A stretch of DNA of 64,000 bases from Vibrio sagamiensis NBRC 104589 (GTDB lineage Bacteria > Pseudomonadota > Gammaproteobacteria > Enterobacterales > Vibrionaceae). Position numbers and translations under genes: made by a program. Under the pieces are notes generated by a model. The model was not told the origin of the DNA. It searched no databases and saw nothing but the letters and a program-made list of their open reading frames with translations. Positions 9,106 to 20,399 of the stretch are shown here, one piece after another. Each line of letters opens with the position of its first letter. Positions within the stretch are counted from its first letter, which is position 1. The DNA lies in contig NZ_BJXJ01000021.1 in NCBI RefSeq assembly GCF_007990935.1, forward strand, positions 17,400 through 81,399. Direction: 5' to 3'.

Positions 9106-9315
9106 TTAGCGATGAACTTCTTCGTACTCACCTTCTATCGCCTCATTTTTACTTGTATCAAATTCATAAGTCTCTTGCACATCTTTGATTTTTTTTTCGA
9201 TACGCTTACCAGTGATGATAGCAGCAATTGCAACTGGGATAGCAATGAGCAGGCTAAATGTTAACGTTAATAGACCCGTTATGGTAGCTAATGCAATAAC
9301 GATAATTCGATTCAT
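9106..9315 (-). CDS. small single-span membrane protein, function unknown
   Basis: This 69-residue protein has a long N-terminal hydrophobic segment (residues about 3-35, rich in Ile, Ala and Leu) followed by basic residues (GKRIEKKIKD) and an acidic tail. It probably spans the inner membrane once or as a hairpin, with a cytoplasmic C-terminus. The start at 9315 has GAGGG upstream; an upstream in-frame codon at 9357 lacks a ribosome site. I do not recognise the family. Confidence 0.6.
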   Translation of the reverse strand: MNRIIVIALATITGLLTLTFSLLIAIPVAIAAIITGKRIEKKIKDVQETYEFDTSKNEAIEGEYEEVHR

Positions 9316-9520
9316 AATTATGCCCTCTTGTAGACTATTGTCCTCAACTCTCGTCAAGTCGTCATTATTAAACGAGTTTGCTGAGCTTATGGAATTACTC
9401 TACATTATTGAATATGAACAGAGCATGAATGTAATGTCATTCAGTTTAATTGAGGTACATTACTCACTCATTGCTAAAAGGTATGTTTAAAACAGTATTT
9501 TTTCATGGGTAATATTGAAT

Positions 9521-9546
9521 AGAAAAGCCCGATATTTGTATCGGGC
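9521..9546 (-). terminator. rho-independent terminator of the gap gene
   Basis: Stem GCCCGATA / TATCGGGC (8 bp, loop of four) is followed on the minus strand by UUUUCU. It lies about 100 bases past the stop of the GAPDH gene. Confidence 0.7.
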
Positions 9547-9652
9547 AAAAATGAGTTTGTTTTATTGATGGTGTTTTTAATATTATAATTTAAGCAAATG
9601 CATCAGCGATGCTGATTACCGCATAGCGTTAACATTGTGGAGCAAAGTTGAA

Positions 9653-11086
9653 TTACTTAGGAAAAGTTTGGTAACGAACCCCCATCATTTGTTCCATGCA
9701 GTGTACTACTTGGCAACTGTAGCCAAATTCATTGTCGTACCATATATATAGTACACAGCGTTTGTCTTGAGCAATCGTTGCCTGGCCATCAACTACGCCA
9801 GCATGACGTGATCCAACTAAATCACTTGATACGATCTCGGTAGAATCTGTGTAATCAATTTGTGCTGATAAGTTTGAATTAAGAGCTATTTCTTTGAGGT
9901 ATTCATTTAGCGACTCTCGCTCTACTGTACTACCAAGATTTAGATTAGCAACCGCCATTGATACGTTGGGTGTCGGAACTCTAATCGAATTACCTGTGAG
10001 CTTTCCTGCAAGTTCTGGTAGCGCTTTAGCGACGGCTTTTGCTGCACCTGTCGAGGTCAATACCATATTCAGTGATGCGCTTCGGCCTCTACGATCTCCT
10101 GAATGAAAATTATCAATCAAGTTTTGGTCATTTGTATATGAATGAACAGTCTCAATATGACCTGACAAGACTTGGTATTTATCATGTAATGCTTTTAAGA
10201 CCGGAGTAATGGCATTAGTGGTACAGCTGGCGGCTGAAATGATAGTGTCTTCATCATTGATAACGGATTCATTGACACCAAAAACAACATTTTTAATATC
10301 CCCTTTGCCAGGTGCAGTTAAAAGTACTTTTTCCGCGCCTTTACAGGTTAAGTGCTGACTCAGGCCTTCTGTATTGCGCCAAACGCCAGTATTGTCTACG
10401 ATTAATGCGTTATTGATACCATAAACTGAGTAATCGACATCACTTGGGTTGTTGGCATATATGATTTGGATATAGTTGCCATTAATAATTAATGCCTTGC
10501 GACTCTCGTCGACTACAATACTGCCGTTGAATTGACCGTGGACAGAATCTCTACGGAGCAGGCTTGCTCTTTTTTCTAAGTCCCCTTTTTGACCACCACG
10601 AACTACTATTGCCTTCAGGCACAAAGGATAGCCTGGCCCGCTTTTTTCAACAAGTAAACGAGTGAGAAGTCGACCAATACGTCCAAACCCGTAGAGCACT
10701 ACGTTTCTAGAAAGCATTGGGGATGCTTCATCACGAGCACCAATCAACGCGGTTTGTAAGAAATCATTTAATCCTGATGTGTCTTCGTGATTATTCCAAT
10801 ACATTTCGGCCATCTGTCCGATATCAATTCGGCAAGATGCAACATCTATCTCGCACAATGCTTTGATGATTGGCATGGTCTGTTCTAATGGCAATGGATA
10901 ACCAGTATAGCGCTTGGCTATACGGTGAGTCTTAAGTATATCGATAGTCGTAGCGTTAATCAGTGTTTTACCAAATAGTATGATTTCGATACCTTTCTCT
11001 CGATATAATTTGCCAATTAAAGGGGAAATAGACTCCGCAATCGTTTGGCTTGTTTGCCAGTCTTGGTGATATTTCTCTGGACTCAT
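9653..11086 (-). CDS. glyceraldehyde-3-phosphate dehydrogenase, long form
   Basis: At 477 residues this is much longer than the standard GapA (about 331). Residues about 1-125 form an N-terminal extension. The NAD-binding motif LYGFGRIGR begins at 131, and the active site SAASCTTNAITP places the catalytic cysteine at 288. The C-terminal WYDNEFGYS signature is present. Long-form GAPDHs of this kind occur on Vibrio chromosome 2 and in pseudomonads, where one copy serves gluconeogenesis. The enzyme interconverts glyceraldehyde-3-phosphate and 1,3-bisphosphoglycerate. It is a single gene with its own terminator. The role of the extension is unknown. Confidence 0.9.
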   Translation of the reverse strand: MSPEKYHQDWQTSQTIAESISPLIGKLYREKGIEIILFGKTLINATTIDILKTHRIAKRYTGYPLPLEQTMPIIKALCEIDVASCRIDIGQMAEMYWNNHEDTSGLNDFLQTALIGARDEASPMLSRNVVLYGFGRIGRLLTRLLVEKSGPGYPLCLKAIVVRGGQKGDLEKRASLLRRDSVHGQFNGSIVVDESRKALIINGNYIQIIYANNPSDVDYSVYGINNALIVDNTGVWRNTEGLSQHLTCKGAEKVLLTAPGKGDIKNVVFGVNESVINDEDTIISAASCTTNAITPVLKALHDKYQVLSGHIETVHSYTNDQNLIDNFHSGDRRGRSASLNMVLTSTGAAKAVAKALPELAGKLTGNSIRVPTPNVSMAVANLNLGSTVERESLNEYLKEIALNSNLSAQIDYTDSTEIVSSDLVGSRHAGVVDGQATIAQDKRCVLYIWYDNEFGYSCQVVHCMEQMMGVRYQTFPK

Positions 11087-11597
11087 TGATTTTGACCTTT
11101 CACGTTTATTGTAGGCTGACCTTGCTTTGCGACGCTACCTTGAAAGTAGGGCTACAACATTAGTCTTTAAGTGTCATTTAGGAATTGACTTATATTTTTC
11201 GGGCGGATTGTAGTGTGAGTCCCCTTATTCTGCTAGGAAAATAAAGGTCCCCTAAAATCGATAAGTTAGATGTTTTTATTGGGCTATATCTCTTATAGAT
11301 AACCGTGATAATGCAAGTCTATGCTGTTTTTAAGTAACTTATTTTTCAAGAGAAATATTTATTTTTAGAATTAATGTTGTCAAAAAGGCATAATTTTTTG
11401 AGGAAAGTGTGATCAGAAATTATTTTTTCTCAAAGAAGAAACAAAGATAACTCTTTGTAAAACGACGTACTATATTTCATTTTTTCTATGCGGTTAAGAG
11501 AGTTCTGAGGATTTTATGAGGTCGGTGAAATTTTGCGTTAAGTCACATTTCATATGCCCAAGTGTCTTGAAGAGACTTGGGCATGTCTTTTTAAGTA
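11087..11597. other. 510-bp intergenic region, possible sRNA
   Basis: No protein gene is visible. The region is AT-rich and ends in a plus-strand terminator-like hairpin (11562-11588), although no plus-strand gene precedes it. A small RNA on the plus strand is therefore possible. I cannot identify a promoter with confidence. Confidence 0.4.
11562..11592 (+). terminator. terminator-like hairpin with U-run
   Basis: ATGCCCAAGT and ACTTGGGCAT form a 10-bp stem, followed on the plus strand by GTCTTTTT. The stem core CCCAAGT recurs at several other spacers in this window. On the minus strand it lies just after the MATE gene stop but has no U-run there. Confidence 0.7.
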
Positions 11598-12923
11598 TTA
11601 TGCGTCAATCAACTTTGTAATGGTTCTGCGGTAGATAAAGTAAGCAGTAAGTCCGGCAAGTAAATTACCGATACATGCACCAATCAGTAAGCCTTTCATT
11701 TCACTCGTTAAAGCACCGACCCAAAGGCATGGTAAAAAGAACACAAATAGTCGTAATGCAGATATAGTCAGTGCGTTGTAGGGGCGACAGAGAGCATTAC
11801 ATACAGATACCATAAGCATGCAGACTCCGAGAGAACCTAAACTGATAGGAACAATCATCAAGTGAATTTCTAAGATTTGTTCTACTTTTAAGTCTGCAGT
11901 CATTAACAGTGATAGTGGTGTTGCTAGAAAAAATGTGATGACAGCAATAAGCAATTGGAAACCTAAAATAAATTTTACCGCAATCAATACTAAAGTATGA
12001 ATATCAACATAATTTTTAGCACCTAATAGACGCCCAATCATAGGAGGCATCGACATGGTTAATGCTAAGACAGAGACAATTGCAAAAAACTCATAGCGAG
12101 AACCAAGGGCCCAAGAAGCGACAGCTGCAGTGCCAAAACCAGCGATTAATTTCGTGGCAAGCATAGATGAAAGAGGCGGTAATAATTGGCTTACCATTGC
12201 AGGCCCCATTATATTACCAATTGTTTTGATACTATTCATAATGTTGAGATTATGCCACTGAAAGTTGCACCAATGCTTTTTTTGTACACGGGGGGCAACG
12301 ATCAAAATACCAATCCCAAAAGCAACAACAGTAGCGATTGCTGCGCCATTTATACCCAAATCAAAAGTAAAGATAAATAAAGGGTCAAGCAGCATATTAA
12401 TTAAACTGGTTAACATCATCATACTACCAGGTAGCATTGTATTTCCGTTGGCACGACAAATGCTGTAATAGAAATATAAAACGGCACCGACCCAAGCACT
12501 AAGTAACCACCAAGGCCAATAGCTATCAATGATTGGCATTATGGTCTCTGGCGCACCCAACAAAGATAGGATGATGTCTCTCAATAACCAGAGTATTAAG
12601 CCAAATACAGCCACGCCGATTGAACCAATAACAAGTACAAGTCCTGCTAGTTGATTAGCGTAATGACGTTCGTTTGCGCCTAGTGCTTTGGCAATAACTG
12701 CTGTTGTGGCGATACCTAATCCAACTTGTATGCCAATAATGATCATTTGCAGCGGGAGAGTGAATCCCTGAGTCGCTAAAGGGTTTACGCCAAGTTGTCC
12801 AATAAAGGCACTATCGACCAATTGAAAACTCAACAAAGAAAGGCCGCCGAACAACATTGGCCATGTCATACTAAATAACTGCTTGGCTAAAACCGAAGGC
12901 GAGGTTGGTTGGGCTGAAGACAT
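11598..12923 (-). CDS. MATE-family efflux transporter
   Basis: The 441-residue protein has twelve predicted membrane helices. The opening (FSMTWPMLFGGLSLLSFQLVDSAFIGQLGVNPLA) is typical of MATE transporters, which extrude cationic drugs or metabolites using a Na+ or H+ gradient. The two halves show the family's internal pseudo-repeat, with a second start near KTIGNIMGPAMVSQLLPPL. The substrate is unknown. It stands alone on the minus strand. Confidence 0.9.
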   Translation of the reverse strand: MSSAQPTSPSVLAKQLFSMTWPMLFGGLSLLSFQLVDSAFIGQLGVNPLATQGFTLPLQMIIIGIQVGLGIATTAVIAKALGANERHYANQLAGLVLVIGSIGVAVFGLILWLLRDIILSLLGAPETIMPIIDSYWPWWLLSAWVGAVLYFYYSICRANGNTMLPGSMMMLTSLINMLLDPLFIFTFDLGINGAAIATVVAFGIGILIVAPRVQKKHWCNFQWHNLNIMNSIKTIGNIMGPAMVSQLLPPLSSMLATKLIAGFGTAAVASWALGSRYEFFAIVSVLALTMSMPPMIGRLLGAKNYVDIHTLVLIAVKFILGFQLLIAVITFFLATPLSLLMTADLKVEQILEIHLMIVPISLGSLGVCMLMVSVCNALCRPYNALTISALRLFVFFLPCLWVGALTSEMKGLLIGACIGNLLAGLTAYFIYRRTITKLIDA

Positions 12924-13079
12924 AATTATATTGCTAGTTCTAAAAATAAGAGTTCATTGTACACACAGACCTGCTCTGTGACAAAGTATCCTCTCTTTTT
13001 GAACCATTAACCCAAATAAACAGTACAGCCCCCGATTAAAAATATTTTATTCGAGGGCTTTAGGGTTGGAATGCTTTAG

Positions 13080-13394
13080 TTATTTTTTGCCAGTTACTTG
13101 TTTATCTTCTTCTGTTAGTTCACGAATACGGCGGCTGATATCACGTCGTGCTTTCGAGAGTTCAGCACTTTTGATAATGTGATCATCGACACGGTCTTCG
13201 TAATCAGCTTTCATATTTTTGATAATGACTAGAATTTCATCGTGTGTCATTTCTGGTTTGATGTAATCAAGTAGATTTTCAAGTAGGTCTACACGTTTAC
13301 GATTATCACGAACTTTTTTCTCATTATCAAGTAGTTCACGTTTCAGTTTGTTCTTACGGCGAGCTTGGTTCACGATTTCAAATACGCTACTCAT
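13080..13394 (-). CDS. conserved coiled-coil protein, function unknown
   Basis: The 104-residue protein is highly charged and almost entirely helical, with heptad-like patterns ([29 protein letters not shown]). It has no signal peptide or membrane span, so it is probably cytoplasmic. The ATG at 13394 has AGGAAAA upstream; the longer frame to 13442 does not. I do not recognise the family. A weak hairpin lies past its stop at 13030-13066. Confidence 0.7.
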   Translation of the reverse strand: MSSVFEIVNQARRKNKLKRELLDNEKKVRDNRKRVDLLENLLDYIKPEMTHDEILVIIKNMKADYEDRVDDHIIKSAELSKARRDISRRIRELTEEDKQVTGKK

Positions 13395-13601
13395 GGTTCT
13401 TTTCCTAAATTGACAACTTCTGGACTGATTAAAGCACAACATCTCATGCCATAACAGTATTTAGATCAAAGGGTACAAAAGATTGGTTATTTATTCATCG
13501 ATTGTGGTTGTATGTAGGGAACAACTTTACCTTATCAGTGTATTTGAAGCGTTGTCATTATCAGACCTTCGCTATATTATCAATATTACGCCAGATAACG
13601 A

Positions 13602-13817
13602 ATGAAGTATGAGATGAATTCTGGAAAATTAAATGAACAAATAAAGTATCTGGTTGACGATCAGAAGGAAGTATCAATGGTTGAAAAGCTTAAAGCTGCT
13701 TACATTACCGCAAGGGAACAGCTTGAACTTACTGAAGTTGAACTTAACCGCTCTAAAGTGGTGGTCATCGATGAAAATGGCCACATGACAAAGGTGACGA
13801 TTTTACTTGAGCATTAG
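13602..13817 (+). CDS. small hypothetical protein
   Basis: A 71-residue charged protein with a helical first half and a final strand-like segment (SKVVVIDENGHMTKVTILLE). The start could be the ATG at 13602 or at 13614; neither has a good ribosome site. The codon usage looks natural and the position, 67 bases ahead of yceH on the same strand, fits a short gene. Function unknown. Confidence 0.55.
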   Translation: MKYEMNSGKLNEQIKYLVDDQKEVSMVEKLKAAYITAREQLELTEVELNRSKVVVIDENGHMTKVTILLEH

Positions 13818-13884
13818 ATTTCAGCTGTTATAAAAATGTCTTAAGCAACATGACTTGTTGATTTTAACATAATCAAGGAACTTT

Positions 13885-14544
13885 ATGATGAAAATTGAAC
13901 TGACAGTAACCGAAGCAAGGATCATTGGCTGTTTAATAGAAAAAGAAGTAACGACACCAGATCAGTACCCACTTAGCCTTAATGCCTTAACAAATGCTTG
14001 TAATCAAAAAAGTAATCGTGAACCTGTCATGAGTTTATCTGAAGCTGAGGTATTAGATGCAGTTAATGCGCTTATAGAACGCCGATTAGTCAGTGATGAA
14101 AGTGGATTTAATAGTCGAGTAAGTAAATACCAGCACCGTTTTTGCAATACTGAATTTGGAGATATTAAGCTTTCTAATCAAGAGAAAGGAATTGTATGCT
14201 GTATGTTGTTGCGAGGTGCTCAAACACCGGGCGAGATTCGCACTCGTACGACTCGCTTAACATTGTTTAAAGATGTCGGTGAAGTCGAGAGTATTTTAGA
14301 TCAACTAGCAAATGAAGAAAGAGGTACTTACGTTGTGAAGCTTCCTCGTGAGGCTGGAAAACGAGAATCTCGTTACATGCACTTATTTTGTGGTCCTGTG
14401 GATATACAGAAGCTAGCGAGTCTGTCTCCACAGACTCAATCAGCTAATGGTTCAGAACGAATGAATCAGTTAGAAGAAGAAGTTTTAGCGCTGCGCAAAG
14501 AAGTGGAAGTTTTAAAAGAACAGGTCAACGCCTTACTTTTATGA
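13885..14544 (+). CDS. YceH-family protein (DUF480)
   Basis: The 219-residue protein matches the YceH/DUF480 family: LTVTEARIIGCLIEKEVTTPDQYPLSLNALTNACNQKSNREPVM near the start, then RGAQTPGEIRTRT, then a C-terminal coiled coil (residues about 190-215). The family folds as two winged helices and is conserved in gammaproteobacteria with no established role. The stop overlaps the start of the GIY-YIG gene (ATGA), so the two are co-translated. AAGGAA lies ahead of the start. Confidence 0.92.
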   Translation: MMKIELTVTEARIIGCLIEKEVTTPDQYPLSLNALTNACNQKSNREPVMSLSEAEVLDAVNALIERRLVSDESGFNSRVSKYQHRFCNTEFGDIKLSNQEKGIVCCMLLRGAQTPGEIRTRTTRLTLFKDVGEVESILDQLANEERGTYVVKLPREAGKRESRYMHLFCGPVDIQKLASLSPQTQSANGSERMNQLEEEVLALRKEVEVLKEQVNALLL

Positions 14545-14852
14545 GTTATACCATTGAAGCCCGCTGGTATACATATTTAATACGCAATAAAAGTAACGCC
14601 TTGTATTGCGGCGTGACGAATGACTTAACTCGCCGCTTTCGTATGCACCAAGAAGGTAAAGGCGCCAAGGCACTTAAAGGTAAAGGACCGCTTCAGTTAG
14701 AATGGTCATGTGCTTTTGACAATAAAAGTACTGCAATGAAGGTTGAATATTTCATCAAGCAGCTAAGCAAGCAAAAAAAAGAGCAGTTAGTTTGTAATGA
14801 GGCAGTTATCCACATTGATCAAAATGGACGAATAATACACTCAATCTTATGA
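14541..14852 (+). CDS. GIY-YIG nuclease superfamily protein (YhbQ-like)
   Basis: This 103-residue protein is a single GIY-YIG (URI) domain. The two signature strands are WYTYLIRNKSNALYCGVTNDL (a Y-Y-C-G variant of GIY-YIG), followed by the catalytic-type Arg in DLTRRFRMHQEGKGAK. Short members such as E. coli YhbQ have reported DNA nuclease activity. It is translationally coupled to yceH. Its biological role is not established. Confidence 0.87.
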   Translation: MSYTIEARWYTYLIRNKSNALYCGVTNDLTRRFRMHQEGKGAKALKGKGPLQLEWSCAFDNKSTAMKVEYFIKQLSKQKKEQLVCNEAVIHIDQNGRIIHSIL

Positions 14853-16366
<1,514 letters not shown>

Positions 16367-16367
<1 letters not shown>

Positions 16368-18949
16368 TGGTAGTAAAGCAACAGACAAAAAGGCGTCGCT
16401 CTCTAGCGACGCTTATCACGAAAATTATCATCTTGGTTCTTGCCCCAATTATTTTGGGTATTTTTATCCAAAGCTATTACTTTTCCAAGCAAATCATTTG
16501 GCATGAGGTCGATAGAACAAAGCAACAGACTTCAGCATTGATTCACAATATCTATAATAGCCACTTCTCAGCGATTCAAATACATCATGACAGTAACTCT
16601 AAAAGCAAAGTAATTCGTGATTTTTACGACAATCGAGATGAAGAGATACTGAATTATTACTTTCTTGGTTTGGATCAAAGTGACCCATCACATACACCAG
16701 AATTCCGTTTTTTAACTGATCATCGCGAAATAATATGGGATGACGGCAATTCAAGTTTTTATGGGGTTGATGACGAAAAATTAAAGAGCTTAGTTGATAG
16801 AGTTGCCTTCAGTAATAATTGGTATTACGTCACTATTTCCTCAAATATTGGGCCTAAACATATATTAATTCGACGAGTTCCTGTTATTTCTCCTACTGCC
16901 GGCCAGGTGTTAGGTTTTTCTTTTAATGCCGTAGTTTTAGATAACAACTTCGTTATGATGGAGAAGCTAAGAAGAGAGAGCAATGTCGATAACGTTGTCT
17001 TAGTTGAAAATGATGTTCCCTATGCAAATTCATTGTCTAGTGATGAGCCTTATGATGTCTACGAAGTAATAGAAAGGAAAAATACCCAACAAAAATTGGA
17101 TAAATTGTTGGTCATAGAGACACCAATTGAATTGAACTCAGTAGCAACATCTTTGCGTCTATTAACAGTACAAGATAATCAAAGCGTTGTCACACTTCAA
17201 ATTCAACATCTTTTAGCCATGCTTTCATCGATTATTGGCATGATTATGATTGCTTTAATGACTAAGGAATGGATAGAAAGTAAAGTGTCAGGTCAGTTAG
17301 ATTCACTGATGTCTTACACACGTTCCGCGAGGGAAGAAACAGGTTTTGAGCGTTTTGAAGGATCAGATATCGTTGAGTTTGATCATATCGGGTCGACACT
17401 TGAAAATACTTTTGAAGAACTTGAAGCGCAGAAAAAGTCATTTCGAGATCTCTTCAACTTCGCACTTTCTCCAATCATGGTATGGTCAGAAGCTGGGATA
17501 CTAATCCAAATGAACCCAGCAGCACGAAAAGCTCTCGTATTGGAAGAGGGGCAGCCTTCTTTATTAGAAAATTTCAAAGAAATGTTAACCCCTCACCTTA
17601 AAATGGCTTCTCAAGGAGCAACATTGACAGGGGTTAATGTTCCTATTGGGAATAAAATTTACCGTTGGAACTTATCACCGATCAGAGTGGATGGGATGAT
17701 AAGTGGTATTATTGTGCAAGGGCAAGATATCACCACACTTATTGAAGCCGAAAAGCAAAGTAACATTGCGAGAAAAGAAGCAGAGCAGTCAGCACAAGCT
17801 CGAGCAGATTTTTTAGCTAAGATGAGTCATGAGATACGTACACCAATTAATGGAATACTTGGTGTGGCTCAATTACTACAAGACTCCACTAATGATATGG
17901 AACAAAAAAATCAAATTGATGTTCTTAGACATAGCGGTGAACATTTGTTATCAGTGCTTAATGATATCTTGGACTTCTCAAAAATTGAGCAAGGGAAGTT
18001 TAACATCCATAAACATCCATTTTCTTTTACCGATACCATTCGAACATTGGAAAATATTTATGGACCTATTTGTAAGAGTAAACAGGTAGAGCTGATCATA
18101 GATAATAAACTTGATCCCAACGTGGAAATATTTACCGATCAAGTAAGGTTAAATCAAATATTATTCAACTTGGTCAGTAATGCAGTTAAATTTACGCCAA
18201 AAGGCAGGATTTATATCCATGCGCATCTCGAGCATTGTAATCTTTCTAATAACAGTATCTTAGTGGTTGAAATTACTGATACAGGTATAGGGATCGATGC
18301 AAATAAGATTGATCAGATGTTCGATCCTTTTGTTCAAGAAGAAGCAACGACGACTCGTGAATACGGTGGCAGTGGGCTTGGTTTGACGATTGTAAAAAAT
18401 CTAGTAGAAATGTTAGAGGGTGATGTACAAGTCAAAAGTTCTAAAGGGGAAGGAACCACTTTTGTTGTGAGCTTACCCGTTAAAGATTACGAGCGAATTC
18501 AAAGAACAATGAGCGTTAGTCAACGGGTCAAGCCAGAGCAATTATTTAATAGAAGCTTAAAAATACTTCTGGTTGAAGACAATCATACAAATGCTTTTAT
18601 CCTACAAGCATTTTGCAAGAAATATAAAATGCGAGTTGAATGGGTCAAAGATGGTCTAGAGGCAATAGGTTACTTAATAAATCAGCGCTATGACTTGATT
18701 TTAATGGATAACCAATTACCTCACTTGGGGGGGATTGAAACCACCCGAGAGATTCGTCAAGAGTTAGGGTTAATCACACCTATCTATGCCTGTACAGCAG
18801 ATACAGCGAAGGAAACCAATGATGCATTTATCGCTGCTGGTGCTAACTATGTAATATTGAAACCGATCAAAGAAAATGCATTTCATGAAGCATTTGTTGA
18901 CTTCAAACAGCGTTTTTTTGAAGAAATACCACCAGAAAAGGTGAATTAA
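16367..18949 (+). CDS. luxQ: autoinducer-2 sensor hybrid kinase/phosphatase LuxQ
   Basis: This is an 860-residue hybrid histidine kinase. It has a first membrane helix at about 17-38, a periplasmic LuxP-contacting domain (about 40-280), a second helix at about 282-302, a PAS-like region (about 350-460), a HisKA domain with the phosphorylated His488 in MSHEIRTP, an HATPase domain (GSGLGLTIVKNL), and a receiver domain with Asp781 in LILMDNQLPH. There is no Hpt domain, consistent with phosphorelay through LuxU to LuxO. The ATG at 16367 overlaps the luxP stop (TGATG), so the two are coupled. Its output controls qrr transcription; a qrr gene lies at 5869-5974. Confidence 0.96.
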
Positions 18950-19008
18950 TATCCCCAAAATACTGAGTCAGCGACACATGTTTAAGAGATTGAATGGGAA
19001 AAATATAA

Positions 19009-19038
19009 GAAAAAACGGAGCTGTTTGACGGGCTCCGT
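19009..19038 (-). terminator. rho-independent terminator
   Basis: Stem ACGGAGC / GCTCCGT, followed on the minus strand by six U residues. It ends the transcript of the small gene at 19058-19288 and supports that gene being real. It may also stop luxQ transcripts. Confidence 0.85.
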
Positions 19039-19057
19039 TACAATTTTACTTTAGTAT

Positions 19058-19288
19058 TTACTGATGCTTATATCTTGATATTTCACAATTACCAGTTTGT
19101 CTATCCACTTTGAAGGAGAACGCGGATGAGTGGTATTCCATTCCATCGCTCCATATTGTCTCACCAAAAATCTTACAAAGGTCCAAATCACTGATTGAAC
19201 CAAACTCTTTAACGTGTCTAAATACTGACAAAAACTTGGCTTGGGTAGTATTAGTACAGTCCATGTTACTTAATTGATTGATAACCAT
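19058..19288 (-). CDS. small hypothetical protein
   Basis: A soluble protein of 76 residues with two cysteines and no motif I recognise. Support for the gene comes from a well-formed terminator directly past its stop and from the lack of any competing gene. GGAG lies 14 bases ahead of the ATG at 19288, which is far; the next in-frame ATG (19264) has no better site. Function unknown. Confidence 0.55.
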   Translation of the reverse strand: MVINQLSNMDCTNTTQAKFLSVFRHVKEFGSISDLDLCKIFGETIWSDGMEYHSSAFSFKVDRQTGNCEISRYKHQ

Positions 19289-19606
19289 ATGTGAGTATCA
19301 TCTCCAGCCATAAATGACGTTATACAAAATGTATTGATGGCTAAACTAACCAAAAATTGACCATAAGTAAAGATATTTTTGTGAGCTGTATCTCTTTACA
19401 TAAGGAATGTTGCACAATTATTGCTCATTAATATTCTTTGAGTAAAAGAATGGTTTTTATTTGTTTTTTTTTGTGTTATTGGAAAGTAGAAGCGGATGGT
19501 TTATATAGTGATTGGTTAAAGACGAATTCAAATACCTTATATATTCCAATAAAGTTGTTACTTTTACACTGTATAGGTAGTAAAGCTCTAATAAAAAGGA
19601 AAAGTG
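19289..19606. other. intergenic region before the SH3b gene
   Basis: A 318-bp AT-rich spacer between divergent genes. A short plus-strand frame (19438-19653) is present but has no ribosome site and overlaps the SH3b start; I treat it as chance. Nothing else recognisable. Confidence 0.4.
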
Positions 19607-20275
19607 ATGAAGAAAGTGCTTCTAGCGCTCACGGCGACCTTGTTGTTAATTAGTGGAGGCTACTATTTTTTATTTGTTGAGCACGTTGATCTACAAGAAA
19701 ACTTAAAGGTTACTCAAGCAGCGGCAGAAACCTCAACTGATGACAAGAATATAGAACCAATAATGACTCTAGAGGAGCCTTTGAAGAAAGTTATTGATTA
19801 TTATGTTGTCAGTTCAAAAGCCAATGTGTATAGCCAAGCAGATAAGCAATCATTGATTGTAAGAGCACTTTATAAAGGGGAAAAAGTATCCGTTTTGGAA
19901 TCCAAGGGTGAGTGGCTGCGCTTGTCTGACTTTATCGTTCTCCGAGAAGGTGAAAAGCCAACATCAGAGTGGATAGAAGCAAATGCACTTTCAGATGTGC
20001 CACTTCATTTAAACCAGCAAGAAAAGCTTAGTATTCTTGATGGTTATTTAAAAAAATCTGATAACTTTTCTGATTACAAAGATTTGTTTCGTGATAAGAC
20101 TCAACAACTTCTTGATAATGGTACCTGTGTACCTGAAGACTTTGAAGAGCTAGGAGGGTGGGTTAGGTCGATCACTTATAAAAAATACAATGTATATTTC
20201 ATTTATTGTGGGGGGTTATCTCAAAGTAATAAACTTTATCTTAATGTTGATACAAAAGAAATATTCCGGCGATGA
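19607..20275 (+). CDS. membrane-anchored SH3b-domain protein
   Basis: The 222-residue protein begins with a signal-anchor helix (KKVLLALTATLLLISGGYYFLFV). Residues about 62-130 form a bacterial SH3 (SH3b) domain: YYVVSSKANVYSQADKQSL, then GEKVSVLESKGEWLRL, ending in SEWIEANAL. The remaining C-terminal part (NGTCVPEDFEELGGWVRSITYKKYNVYFIYCGG) contains two cysteines and is unassigned. SH3b domains usually bind peptidoglycan or peptides in the periplasm. The ATG at 19607 has AAAAAGGA upstream. It lies just ahead of vemP on the same strand, and its SH3b end resembles the VemP arrest segment (see findings). Function unknown. Confidence 0.75.
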   Translation: MKKVLLALTATLLLISGGYYFLFVEHVDLQENLKVTQAAAETSTDDKNIEPIMTLEEPLKKVIDYYVVSSKANVYSQADKQSLIVRALYKGEKVSVLESKGEWLRLSDFIVLREGEKPTSEWIEANALSDVPLHLNQQEKLSILDGYLKKSDNFSDYKDLFRDKTQQLLDNGTCVPEDFEELGGWVRSITYKKYNVYFIYCGGLSQSNKLYLNVDTKEIFRR

Positions 20276-20399
20276 TATCGTCAAGGGTGTTGTGGAACAA
20301 GGTATTTAGGTGATACGTGTGCATATTTCTATTGAGAAAAATAAATAATAGGCATACTATCCACATGGTTGCTACCTCACTTATCTTGATTTGAGTTTT

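Noticed and set aside
19438..19653. A 71-residue plus-strand frame ahead of the SH3b gene
   Set aside because: Overlaps the start of the SH3b gene in another frame and has no ribosome site.
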